Shown: positions 51,925 through 60,073 of the stretch, piece by piece
How positions within the stretch are numbered: the first letter of the stretch is position 1
Layout of the letters: each line of letters begins with the position of its first letter
NCBI GenBank assembly: GCA_963702235.1
Contig: CAVPBZ010000018.1
Location: forward strand, 806,001 to 870,000
Source: PALSA-505 sp963702235
GTDB taxonomy: Bacteria; Actinomycetota; Actinomycetes; Streptosporangiales; Streptosporangiaceae
Direction of reading: 5' to 3'
Length of the DNA stretch: 64,000 bases
Notes under the pieces: generated by a model
Databases searched by the model: none
Seen by the model: the letters and a program-made list of their open reading frames with translations, nothing else
What the model was told of the DNA's origin: nothing
Translations under genes and position numbers: made by a program

Positions 51925-52824
51925 ATGGACTTCCTGCGTCCCGGCTGCCTCGCGCACGCGCTCGAGGCCAGGGCCGAGCGGCCTGACGCGGTCGCGATCG
52001 CCGGCGGCACCGACGTGATGGTCGAGGTGAACTTCGGCACCCGGCGGCCCGGTGCCCTGCTCGACCTCAACCAGGTGGCCGAGCTGGCCGAGACCGGCCG
52101 TGACGACGGCGTGCTGCGGGTCGGAGCCTGCGTGTCCTACGCGCGGATCATCGGCGAGCTGCGCCGCCAGCTGCCCGGCCTGGCCATGGCGGCGCGGACG
52201 GTCGGGTCGCAGCAGATCCGCAACCGCGGCACGGTGGGCGGCAACCTGGGCGCGGCCTCGCCGGCCGGCGACATGCACCCGGTGCTGCTGGCCTGCGACG
52301 CGCTGGTCGAGGCCGCGTCGGTGCGCGGCACCAGGCTGATTCCGGCGGCCTCGTTCTTCACCGGCCCGAAGCGGAGCGTGCTGGCGCCGGACGAGCTGAT
52401 CACCGCGTTCCTGATCGCGCCCGCCGCGGGGCCGCAGCAGTTCGCCAAGATCGGCACCAGGAACGCGATGGTGATCGCGGTCTGCTCGTTCGCCCTCTCC
52501 CTCTGGCCCGGAGGGCGCCCGGCCAGGACCGGGGAAACCGTCGGCACCGGCATCGGCTCGGCCGGGCCCGTGCCGCTGCGGGCGGGCGCCGCGGAGCAGT
52601 TCCTGGCCGCCGAGCTGGCCAGCGCCGGGCTGTGGGAATCACGCGGCGCGCTGCCGCCGGCGCTGGCGGGCCGGTTCGGCGAGCTGGTGGCCGGCGCGGC
52701 CCGCCCCATCGACGACGTGCGCGGCACCGCGGCCTATCGGCGGCATGCGCTGGCCGTGCTCGGCCGGCGCACCCTGGGCTGGGCCTGGGACTCCTACCGG
52801 AAGGAGGAACCCGCATGCGGGTGA
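51925..52824 (+). CDS. xdhB: Xanthine dehydrogenase FAD-binding subunit
   Basis: 299 residues. AIAGGTDVMVEVNFGTRRPGALLDLNQV and TVGSQQIRNRGTVGGNLGAASPAGDMHPVLLACDA are the two FAD-binding segments of the molybdenum-hydroxylase medium chain, and the small C-terminal CO-dehydrogenase-flavoprotein-like domain ends near RRTLGWAWDSY. It passes electrons from the Fe-S centres to NAD+. It overlaps the start of the 2Fe-2S subunit by ten bases. The molybdenum subunit is about 7 kb downstream instead of adjacent. Confidence 0.94.
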   Translation: MDFLRPGCLAHALEARAERPDAVAIAGGTDVMVEVNFGTRRPGALLDLNQVAELAETGRDDGVLRVGACVSYARIIGELRRQLPGLAMAARTVGSQQIRNRGTVGGNLGAASPAGDMHPVLLACDALVEAASVRGTRLIPAASFFTGPKRSVLAPDELITAFLIAPAAGPQQFAKIGTRNAMVIAVCSFALSLWPGGRPARTGETVGTGIGSAGPVPLRAGAAEQFLAAELASAGLWESRGALPPALAGRFGELVAGAARPIDDVRGTAAYRRHALAVLGRRTLGWAWDSYRKEEPACG

Positions 52825-53339
52825 GCCTGCGGGTCAACGGCAGGGACGTCACCGCCGATGACGTGTGGGAGGGCGAGAGCCTGCTGTTCGTGCTGCGCGA
52901 GCGGCTCGGCCTGCCCGGCTCGAAGAACGCGTGCGAGCAGGGCGAGTGCGGCTCGTGCACCGTGTACCTGGACGACAGCCCGGTGTGCGCCTGCCTGGTC
53001 GCGGCCGGCCAGGCGCAGGGCCGCGACGTGGTCACCGTCGAGGGCCTGGCCGGGCCGGACGGGCTGGATCCGGTCCAGCAGGCCTTCATCGAGGCCGGCG
53101 CCGTGCAGTGCGGATTCTGCACCCCCGGGCTGGTCGTGCAGGCGCATCACCTGCTGCGCGAGACCGTGGGCGCCGGCCGCCCGGCGCCCGGCGACGCGGA
53201 CATCCGCGAGGCGCTGGCCGGGAACCTGTGCCGGTGCACCGGGTACGAGAAGATCCTGGACGCGGTGCGGCTGGCCGCCGCCAGGACCGCGCCGCCCGCC
53301 CGGCCCGGTGAGCCCACGGCAGGCGGCCCGGTCCATTAG
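52815..53339 (+). CDS. xdhC: Xanthine dehydrogenase 2Fe-2S subunit
   Basis: 174 residues from the ATG at 52815 with AAGGAGG upstream. Plant-ferredoxin-type cluster CEQGECGSCTVYLDD plus a later Cys (VCACLVAAGQ), then the second all-helical [2Fe-2S] domain with CGFCTPG and LCRCTGYEKI. It relays electrons from the molybdenum site to FAD. ADIREALAGNLCRCTGY is the classic family signature. After this gene the forward run is broken by nucleotide-sugar genes. Confidence 0.96.
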   Translation: MRVSLRVNGRDVTADDVWEGESLLFVLRERLGLPGSKNACEQGECGSCTVYLDDSPVCACLVAAGQAQGRDVVTVEGLAGPDGLDPVQQAFIEAGAVQCGFCTPGLVVQAHHLLRETVGAGRPAPGDADIREALAGNLCRCTGYEKILDAVRLAAARTAPPARPGEPTAGGPVH

Positions 53340-53411
53340 CATGGGTCGGCCGCCCCGTCCGCCGTGCCGGGGGAGCTGAAGCTGATCACCCCGGTCAGGA
53401 AGGACAGCGGA

Positions 53412-54731
53412 ATGCCCCGTCGCCTCACCGTGCTCGGAGCCGGATATCTCGGCGCCACGCACGCCGCGTGCATGGCCGAGCTCGGCTTTGACGTGCTCGC
53501 CCTGGACGCGGACGCAAGCCACGTCGCCGACCTGGCGGCGGGCCGGCTGCCGCTGTACGAATCGGGCCTGGAGGAGCTGCTCAACCGCGGCCTGCGGTCC
53601 GGGCGGCTCCGGTTCACCACGTCGTACGCCGAGGCCGCGGACTTCGGCGACGTGCACTTCGTCTGCGTGGGCACGCCGCAGCTGAAGGGCTCGGCCGGGG
53701 CCGACCTGTCGCAGGTGTTCGGCTGCATCGACTCGCTGGCGCCGCTGCTCAAGCGGGCCTGCCTGATCGTCGGGAAATCAACCACCCCGGCGGGCACCGC
53801 CGCGGTGCTCGCCGAGCGGGTGGCGCGGCTCGCGCCCGTCGGAGCCGCCGCGGAGCTGGCCTGGAACCCGGAGTTCCTGCGGGAGGGCTTCGCTGTCGCG
53901 GACACGCTGCGGCCGGAGCGGATCGTGGCCGGGGTGCGCTCGGCCGCCGCCGAGTCGGTGCTGCGGGAGGTCTACGCCGAGCCGATCGAGGCGGGCGTCC
54001 CGTTCGTCGTCACCGACTACGCCACCGCGGAGCTGATCAAGGTCGCGGCGAACGCGTTCCTGGCCACCAAGATCTCCTACATCAACGCGATGGCCGAGGT
54101 GTGCGAGGCCGCCGGCGCGGACGTGACCAAGCTGGCCGAGGCGCTCGGCTACGATCACCGGATCGGCAGCGCCAGCATGCGGCCCGGCCTCGGCTTCGGC
54201 GGCGGCTGCCTGCCCAAGGACCTGCGGGCGTTCGTGGCCCGCGCCGAGGAGCTCGGCGCGGGCGAGGCGGTCTCGTTCCTGCGCCAGGTGGACCAGATCA
54301 ACACCCGGCGCCGCACCCGGATGGTCGAGCTGGCCCGTGAGCTGGCGGGCGGGTCGCTGCGCGGCAAGTCCGTCGGGGTGCTCGGCCTGGCGTTCAAGCC
54401 GGACTCGGACGACATCAGGGACTCCCCCGCGCTCGACGTCGCGGCCACGATCAGCCGCCTGGGCGCCCGCGTCACCAGCTATGACCCGGCGGCCATGGAC
54501 CGGGCCAGGAAAGCGCACCCGGAACTGGAGTACGCGGGCTCGGTGATCGACGCGGCGACCGGCGCCGACGTCCTGCTCCTGCTGACCGAGTGGCCGGAGT
54601 TCCGGGAGGCGGACCCGGAGGTCATCGGGAAGGCCGTCGCGCAGCGGCACATCGCGGACGGCCGCCATGCGCTCGATCCGGCGCTGTGGCGCGCCGCCGG
54701 CTGGACCTACCGCGCGCTCGGCCGGCCCTGA
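53412..54731 (+). CDS. ugd: UDP-glucose 6-dehydrogenase
   Basis: 439 residues from the ATG at 53412, with AGGAAGG some 16 bases upstream; an in-frame GTG at 53364 is the alternative. Rossmann motif VLGAGYLGATHAACMAELG, EWNPEFLREG-type segment (AWNPEFLREGFAV), catalytic Cys in GFGGGCLPKDLRA, and LGLAFKPDSDDIRDSPALDVA. It oxidises UDP-glucose to UDP-glucuronate with 2 NAD+. Its last 110 bp are antisense to the 3' end of the converging GT2 gene. Its product is the substrate for the UDP-glucuronate decarboxylase-like enzyme coded nearby. Confidence 0.95.
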   Translation: MPRRLTVLGAGYLGATHAACMAELGFDVLALDADASHVADLAAGRLPLYESGLEELLNRGLRSGRLRFTTSYAEAADFGDVHFVCVGTPQLKGSAGADLSQVFGCIDSLAPLLKRACLIVGKSTTPAGTAAVLAERVARLAPVGAAAELAWNPEFLREGFAVADTLRPERIVAGVRSAAAESVLREVYAEPIEAGVPFVVTDYATAELIKVAANAFLATKISYINAMAEVCEAAGADVTKLAEALGYDHRIGSASMRPGLGFGGGCLPKDLRAFVARAEELGAGEAVSFLRQVDQINTRRRTRMVELARELAGGSLRGKSVGVLGLAFKPDSDDIRDSPALDVAATISRLGARVTSYDPAAMDRARKAHPELEYAGSVIDAATGADVLLLLTEWPEFREADPEVIGKAVAQRHIADGRHALDPALWRAAGWTYRALGRP

Positions 54732-55518
54732 CGGCGGACCCGGACCGCTGGCAGCCCCGCCGACGCGCGGCGGCCAGCCGGTTAAGCGCCGCGCTGGGCG
54801 CGGGCGGCACGGCGGCGCGCCCGGCCGGCCCCAGCCGGATCCGGGACAGGATCCACACCGCGTCCACGCCGTCCCGCCAGGTGATCTTTTTACCGGCCTC
54901 GCGGCTGCGCGCGCGGTAGCTGATCGGCACCTCGAACGGGCGGATCTGCCGGGCCAGCAGCTTGCCGGTGATCTCGGCCTCCATGCCGAACCCGTCGGAG
55001 GTGATGTCCAGGCTGCGGTACAGCTCCAGCGGCATGAGCTTGTAGCAGGTCTCCAGGTCCGCGATGTAAGCGTTGAACAGGACGTTCGCCGCCGTCGTCA
55101 CGCCCTTGTTGCCCATCACGTACCAGAACGAGTACGACGAGTGGCTGCCGAACCCCCGGCTGCCGTACACCACCTCGGCCTCGCCGCGCAGCACCGGCGT
55201 GAGCAGGTTGGCGATCTCCTCCGGCTGGTATTCCAGGTCGGCGTCGAACGGGACCATGTAGTCGCCGGTGGCGGCCGCGGCGGCGGTGCGGATGGCGGCG
55301 CCCTTGCCCTTGTTCACCTGGTGCCTGAGCTTGATCATCCGCTCGTCATTCAGGCCGTCGATGATCTCGGACGTCCCGTCCGTGCTCGAGTCGTCGACCA
55401 CGACCAGCTCCACCGTGCAGGGAAAGTTCACGTCAAGCACGCGCTTGATCGCGTTCTGGACGGTCCCGGCCTCGTTGTAGACCGGCATCAGGATGGAGAG
55501 CTTGATCACGCGTGTCAT
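54622..55518 (-). CDS. Family 2 glycosyltransferase (polyprenyl-phosphate sugar synthase-like)
   Basis: 298 residues. LSILMPVYNEAGTVQNAIKRVLDV, VDDSSTDGTSEII and FDADLEYQPEEIANLL (DxD-type metal site) define a GT-A GT2 fold of the dolichol-phosphate-sugar-synthase group. YGSRGFGSHSSYSFWYVMGNKGVTTAANVLFNAYIADLETCYKLM continues it, ending at ITWRDGVDAVWILSRIRLG. The last 70 or so residues are Arg/Ala-rich and unlike the family, and they are coded antisense to the end of ugd. A lost stop or a frameshift after SRIRLG is suspected. It lies 73 bp after the SDR gene on the same strand. Confidence 0.88.
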   Translation of the reverse strand: MTRVIKLSILMPVYNEAGTVQNAIKRVLDVNFPCTVELVVVDDSSTDGTSEIIDGLNDERMIKLRHQVNKGKGAAIRTAAAAATGDYMVPFDADLEYQPEEIANLLTPVLRGEAEVVYGSRGFGSHSSYSFWYVMGNKGVTTAANVLFNAYIADLETCYKLMPLELYRSLDITSDGFGMEAEITGKLLARQIRPFEVPISYRARSREAGKKITWRDGVDAVWILSRIRLGPAGRAAVPPAPSAALNRLAAARRRGCQRSGSAVRAGRARGRSSRRRATAPDRAHGGRPRCAAARRPSR

Positions 55519-55591
55519 CCTCTTCCTCGTTCCTTCATTCCCTCGCGACCAGGCGGCCCGGCGCGCTCGGCGGGTGCGCGGGCCGGCCGGA

Positions 55592-56539
55592 TCAGTTGAT
55601 CACGTCCGGATGCCCGCGGAACCAGTCGAGAGTGCGGGTGAGGCCGTCCTCCAGGCCGATCTCGGGCTTCCACCCGAGGAGCTCGCCGGCCAGATCGATC
55701 CGCGGCCGCCGGACCATGGGATCGTCCTGCGGCAGCGCGACGTGCGTGATGGGCGACGGCGATCCGGTCATCCGCCGGATGGTCTCCGCCAGCTCGAGGA
55801 CCGTCAGCTCGGTCGGGTTCCCCAGGTTGACCGGGCCAGCGTGCGGCGACCTCAGCATCCGCAGGATGCCCTCGACCAGGTCGTCCACGTAGCAAACCGA
55901 CCTGGTCTGGCTGCCGTCGCCGAACACGGTGATCGGCTCGCCGCGCAGCGCCTGGCGGGCGAACGTCGGGATGGCGCGGCCATCATTCGGCCGCATCCGC
56001 GGCCCGTACGTATTAAAGATGCGGACTATCTTCGCATCCACGCCGTGCTTCGTGCGGTACGCGACGGTCAACGCCTCGGAAAATCGCTTCGCCTCGTCGT
56101 AGACGCTGCGCGGGCCGACCGGGTTGACGTTGCCCCAGTAGTCCTCGCCCTGCGGGTGGACAAGCGGGTCACCGTACACCTCGGAGGTGGAGGCCATCAG
56201 GAAGCGGGCGCCCTTCGCGCGGGCCAGGCCCAGCGCATGCATGGTGCCGATGGAGCCGACCTTGAGCGTCTCGACCGGCAGCTCCAGGTAATCGGGCGGG
56301 CTCGCCGGGGAGGCGAAGTGCAGCACCGCGTCCACCGGCTCGCCGACGTGCAGGTACCCGCTGACGTCGTAGCGGATCAGCCGGAACGCCGGGTTCGCCG
56401 TCAGGTGCGCGACGTTGTCGGGCGTGCCGGTGCAGAAGTTGTCCAGGCAGATCACGCGGCACCCGTCGGCGAGCAGCCGCTGCGACAGGTGTGAGCCGAG
56501 GAACCCGGCCCCCCCGGTGATGACGACCGTCTCAGACAT
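55592..56539 (-). CDS. UDP-glucuronate decarboxylase-like SDR (UDP-xylose synthase type)
   Basis: 315 residues from the second of two adjacent ATGs. VVITGGAGFLGSHLSQRLLADG binds NAD+. The catalytic Ser/Thr is in ASTSEVYGDPLVHPQ, and the Tyr-x-x-x-Lys pair in YDEAKRFSEAL. RIFNTYGPRMRPNDGRAIPTFARQALRGEPITVFGDGSQTRSVCYVDDLVEGI is highly typical of UDP-xylose synthases (UXS), with RP-x-D near the end (MVRRPRIDLAGELLGWKP). With the ugd gene close by, a UDP-glucose to UDP-glucuronate to UDP-xylose route is the likely pathway. Epimerase activity cannot be excluded. Confidence 0.9.
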   Translation of the reverse strand: MSETVVITGGAGFLGSHLSQRLLADGCRVICLDNFCTGTPDNVAHLTANPAFRLIRYDVSGYLHVGEPVDAVLHFASPASPPDYLELPVETLKVGSIGTMHALGLARAKGARFLMASTSEVYGDPLVHPQGEDYWGNVNPVGPRSVYDEAKRFSEALTVAYRTKHGVDAKIVRIFNTYGPRMRPNDGRAIPTFARQALRGEPITVFGDGSQTRSVCYVDDLVEGILRMLRSPHAGPVNLGNPTELTVLELAETIRRMTGSPSPITHVALPQDDPMVRRPRIDLAGELLGWKPEIGLEDGLTRTLDWFRGHPDVIN

Positions 56540-56679
56540 CATTCCCTTTCTCTTGCGAACGCCTGCACGACGAGTACCGGTGTGAGTCCGCCGCGTCAGC
56601 CAGTCAGCCCATGGCCAGACGTCATGATGAGACCGCTGAAATATATCGTGGATTGGCCGCGGGCTGCGGGCTGCCGAGC

Positions 56680-58476
56680 TTACCGGCGCCAGCCCATCAC
56701 GCTGCCGATCTCCACCGTGGGCGGGCCGAACAGCCTGACCGAGACGCGCCCGAGCCGCGATCCGCGGCTGGCGACCACGACGACCGCGGCCGGCCGCAGC
56801 TTGGCGAAATCGGCGCGGACCTGCGCCTTGGACGGGGCCCGGGCACCCTTTTTGCCGACCCACAGCGCGTTGAGCTCAATGGCCGTCTTGGTCCGGCCGG
56901 TCCGGCACGACCGGGCCTTCCCCGCCGGGTTCGGCGCGATGCACCAGCCGCCGATCAGCGAGCCGGGCCGGCCGGTGTCCGCCTGCCACCGCATCATCTG
57001 CGGCGGATGATCAGGGATGACGAACGCGCGGGCGCCCGAGGCCAGCCGCAGCGCGGTGATGGCCGCGGTCCAGCCGGCCGGGACCGGGGCGGCCGCGCCC
57101 GCCTGGAAGGGCAGCGGGATGAGCGGCACGACCGCGATCACGGCGACCGCGGCGGCCGCCCAGCGGCGCAAGTCGTTCCTGACCGCGGTGCGCGTCAGGT
57201 CCAGCGAGAACGCGAGCACGGCCGCGGCCGCCCCGATCGCGAGGAGCGAGAACCGGTTCGCCAGCATCTGGCTCAGCACCGGCAGGGCGCCGAGGTAGTG
57301 CCAGGGCAGCAGTGCCCCGGGGTACCGGACGCCGCGGCCCACGATGGTCTCGCTGCCGAGGCTGAAGATCTCCAGCAGCGCGAACGTCAGCGCCGCTATG
57401 CGGACCCGCAGGTCCCGCCAGAAGCAGACCGCGGCGATCAGCAGCACGACCAGCAGCGGCCAGCCCAGGTAGGCGGTGTACTCGCCTGCGGCCTGGGGAC
57501 GGCTGGCCAGGGAGTCGGCGAAGACCCGGGAGTGGAAGAGCACGCCGCCGGGCGCGGTCACGAAATCGCCGAGACCGTTCCTGAAGTGGGCGACCTTCCA
57601 CGGGCTGCCGTGCTCGGCAAGCGGGCCGTGGAACTGCACCCACAGCGCGTACCCGCAGGCCACCAGCACGACAACGACGGCCGTCCCCAGTCCGGCCGCG
57701 GCGCCCTTGATCCGCTGCGGCACCAGCCGCGGCCGGGTCGCCGCCAGCACCACCACGAACACCGCGGCCGCCACCAGCGTGTCCGCCAGCACCTCCTCGG
57801 AGATGAACACCTGGGCGGCCATCAGCACGCCGAGCCACAGACCCGTCCGCAGCGGGCGGCCGCGGCCGGTGACCAGCCGCAGCAGCGCGTTGACGATCAG
57901 CGGCGGCAGTATCAGCAGCACGAGGTGATAGTGCCCGCCTGCCTCCATCCGCAGCGCCGGGGAGAAGCCGTAGACCGCGCCGCCCAGGGCCGCCGCGGTG
58001 ATGCTGGCTCCCCAGCGCCGCAGCACCAGGAACAGGCTGGCGGCAGAGCCCGCGAACCCCAGCGTCAGCAGGAGCGTGAGGCTGACCTGCGGCCCGGCCA
58101 GCAGCGTCACCGGGGTCAGCAGCACCCCCGGCAGCAGCAGCGAGGTGTTCCACATCGCGTTGATGCCCTGCGGCGCGTTCAGCGCGGTCGTGACGAGCGC
58201 CGGCAGGTGCCCGTGGGCGACCGCGGTCGCGTCGTACCGGATGAACCAGGCGAAGAGATCGACGTCGTGGGAGATGCCGTTGACCGCTATGATCTGCGCG
58301 CGTCCCGCGGGGTCGGCCCACAGCCGCGAGGTCACGGCCACCGCGGCCAGCAGGTAACAGGCGACAACCGCCCACTGCGCCGCGATCGCGCCGCGCGGGC
58401 GTTCCTGCGTCCCGGCGCGGCTACGCCGGCGCTCGGATGCCCACGGCGGGCGGATTGCCGACCGGACGAAGCTCAC
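56680..58476 (-). CDS. Polytopic membrane protein, probable GT-C-type glycosyltransferase
   Basis: 598 residues. About ten to twelve hydrophobic helices over residues 30-460, then a soluble domain (ARAFVIPDHPPQMMRWQADTG onward). The first large loop after helix 1 contains GISHDVDLFAWFIRYDATAVAHGHLPALVTTALNAPQGINAMW, with acidic residues placed like the catalytic Asp of GT-C enzymes that use polyprenyl-phosphate sugars. No precise family is assigned. Its neighbours on the same strand, a GT2 and a UXS-type SDR, suggest it transfers a lipid-linked sugar outside the membrane. Confidence 0.75.
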   Translation of the reverse strand: MSFVRSAIRPPWASERRRSRAGTQERPRGAIAAQWAVVACYLLAAVAVTSRLWADPAGRAQIIAVNGISHDVDLFAWFIRYDATAVAHGHLPALVTTALNAPQGINAMWNTSLLLPGVLLTPVTLLAGPQVSLTLLLTLGFAGSAASLFLVLRRWGASITAAALGGAVYGFSPALRMEAGGHYHLVLLILPPLIVNALLRLVTGRGRPLRTGLWLGVLMAAQVFISEEVLADTLVAAAVFVVVLAATRPRLVPQRIKGAAAGLGTAVVVVLVACGYALWVQFHGPLAEHGSPWKVAHFRNGLGDFVTAPGGVLFHSRVFADSLASRPQAAGEYTAYLGWPLLVVLLIAAVCFWRDLRVRIAALTFALLEIFSLGSETIVGRGVRYPGALLPWHYLGALPVLSQMLANRFSLLAIGAAAAVLAFSLDLTRTAVRNDLRRWAAAAVAVIAVVPLIPLPFQAGAAAPVPAGWTAAITALRLASGARAFVIPDHPPQMMRWQADTGRPGSLIGGWCIAPNPAGKARSCRTGRTKTAIELNALWVGKKGARAPSKAQVRADFAKLRPAAVVVVASRGSRLGRVSVRLFGPPTVEIGSVMGWRR

Positions 58477-58624
58477 CGCGACCTCCAGTCACAGGGGACA
58501 CCGGCAGGAAACGGCCGCGCGCCAGTGCGTCCTGTCCGGCGGCCGGGTCAGGTCGCGGGTAAGGATAGCTCACGCCGGGCACCGGATGCGGCCGGGTGAC
58601 GCGGGAGGTGAGAGCCTGTTGGTC
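58477..58624. promoter_or_regulatory. Divergent promoter region between the glycan cassette and the second purine block
   Basis: About 150 bp between the membrane-protein gene (minus strand) and the deaminase gene (plus strand). GGGAGG near 58600 may be the ribosome-binding site for an earlier TTG start (58619) of the deaminase. No clear promoter hexamers or dyads were seen. Confidence 0.3.
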
Positions 58625-60073
58625 ATGCTGAGCGAGCAGACCGGCCGGCCGGGCGGGGCCGGCCCCGCCCCGATCGTCATCGACGGGTGCGCCGTGGCCA
58701 CGATGAACGGCACCGGGCCCGCCGACACCGGCGCCGAGTTCCCGGCCGGGCACGTCATCGTGGCGGGCGGGCGCATCGCCGCGGCCGGGCCCGGGCCCGC
58801 CCCGCAGGTGGACGGGGCCGTCCTGGTCGACGGCACCGGCTGCCTGGCCACCCCCGGCCTGGTCAACACCCATCACCACCTGTACCAGTGGCTGACGCAG
58901 GGCCGGGCGCAGCAGTCGGACCTCTTTCACTGGCTCACCGAGCTCTACCCGGTGTGGGCGCGGATCGAGCCCGGCCACGTGCACGCCGCGGCGACCGCCG
59001 GGCTGGCCTGGCTGGCGCTGACCGGGTGCACGACGAGCACCGACCACCACTACGTGTTTCCCCGGCGCGGCCGCCGCGGCGGCGCCTTCACCGAGCCGCT
59101 AGCAGCCGAGATCGCCGCGGCGGCCGCGGTGGGCCTGCGGTTCCACCCGTGCCGCGGCTCGATGGATCTGGGCGAATCGGCCGGCGGGCTGCCGCCCGAC
59201 GAGGTCGTGGAGGACACCGACCAGGCCCTCGCCGCCACCGCGGCGGCGATCGAGGCCCACCACGACCCGTCGCCGGGGGCCATGGTGCGGATCGCGGTGG
59301 GCCCGTGCTCGCCGTTCACGGCCAGCAGGGACCTGATGGCCGAGGCGGCCAAGCTGGCCCGGGCGACGGGCACCCGGCTGCACACGCACCTCGCCGAGAC
59401 CAGGGACGAGGAGGAATCGCTGCGGGCGAAGACCGGCCTGTCCCCCGCCGAGTTCGCCGAGGAAACCGGCTGGCTCGCCGGCGACGTGTGGCTGGCCCAC
59501 GGCGTGCACCTCGACGACGCCGCGATCAGCAAGCTCGCGGCGGCCGGTACCGGGGTCGCGCACTGCCCGAGCTCGAACGGCAGGCTCGGCTCGGGCATCG
59601 CCCCGGTGCGCAAGCTGCTGGCCGCGGGCGCGCCGGTGGGCCTCGGGGTGGACGGGCCCTCCTCGGGCGACGCCGCCTCGATGGTCGGCGAGCTGCGCCA
59701 GGCGCTGCTGGCCGCGCGGGCCAGGGACGAGGACGCGAGCGCGCTGACCGCGCGGCAGGCGCTGTGGATGGGCACCCGCGGCGGCGCCCGCTGCCTGGGC
59801 CGCGACGACGAGATCGGCGCGCTGGCGCCGGGCGCGCTCGCGGACGTGGCGCTGTGGCGGCTGGACACGCTCGCGCACGACGCGCTCGCGCACGGGCCGG
59901 GCGGTGACCCGGTGGCCGCGCTCGTGCTCGGCCAGCCCGCACCGCTCGCCCTGCTGCTGGTGGGCGGCCGCCGGATCGTCGAGGACGGCGAGCTGCGCAC
60001 CGCGGACACCGCCGCGGCGACCGGCGCCGTGCGCGCGGCCAGGAAGCAGATATCCGGGGCGGGCCCGGCGTGA
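58625..60073 (+). CDS. 8-oxoguanine deaminase-type amidohydrolase
   Basis: 482 residues from the ATG at 58625. Amidohydrolase barrel with NTHHHLYQWLTQGRAQ (metal-binding HxH), HTHLAETRDEEE (His and the catalytic Glu), WLAHGVHLDDAAI (His) and GLGVDGPSSGD (Asp). It fits the group of hydroxyatrazine, S-adenosylhomocysteine and 8-oxoguanine deaminases. The neighbouring xanthine dehydrogenase subunit favours an oxopurine substrate, giving urate (from 8-oxoguanine) or xanthine (from guanine). Its TGA overlaps the GTG of xdhA, so the two are coupled. Confidence 0.85.
   Translation: MLSEQTGRPGGAGPAPIVIDGCAVATMNGTGPADTGAEFPAGHVIVAGGRIAAAGPGPAPQVDGAVLVDGTGCLATPGLVNTHHHLYQWLTQGRAQQSDLFHWLTELYPVWARIEPGHVHAAATAGLAWLALTGCTTSTDHHYVFPRRGRRGGAFTEPLAAEIAAAAAVGLRFHPCRGSMDLGESAGGLPPDEVVEDTDQALAATAAAIEAHHDPSPGAMVRIAVGPCSPFTASRDLMAEAAKLARATGTRLHTHLAETRDEEESLRAKTGLSPAEFAEETGWLAGDVWLAHGVHLDDAAISKLAAAGTGVAHCPSSNGRLGSGIAPVRKLLAAGAPVGLGVDGPSSGDAASMVGELRQALLAARARDEDASALTARQALWMGTRGGARCLGRDDEIGALAPGALADVALWRLDTLAHDALAHGPGGDPVAALVLGQPAPLALLLVGGRRIVEDGELRTADTAAATGAVRAARKQISGAGPA

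Noticed and set aside
53340..58624. Genomic island with integrase or insertion-sequence borders around the glycan cassette
   Set aside because: No transposase, integrase, tRNA target or flanking direct repeats were seen, so only the split gene order supports insertion.
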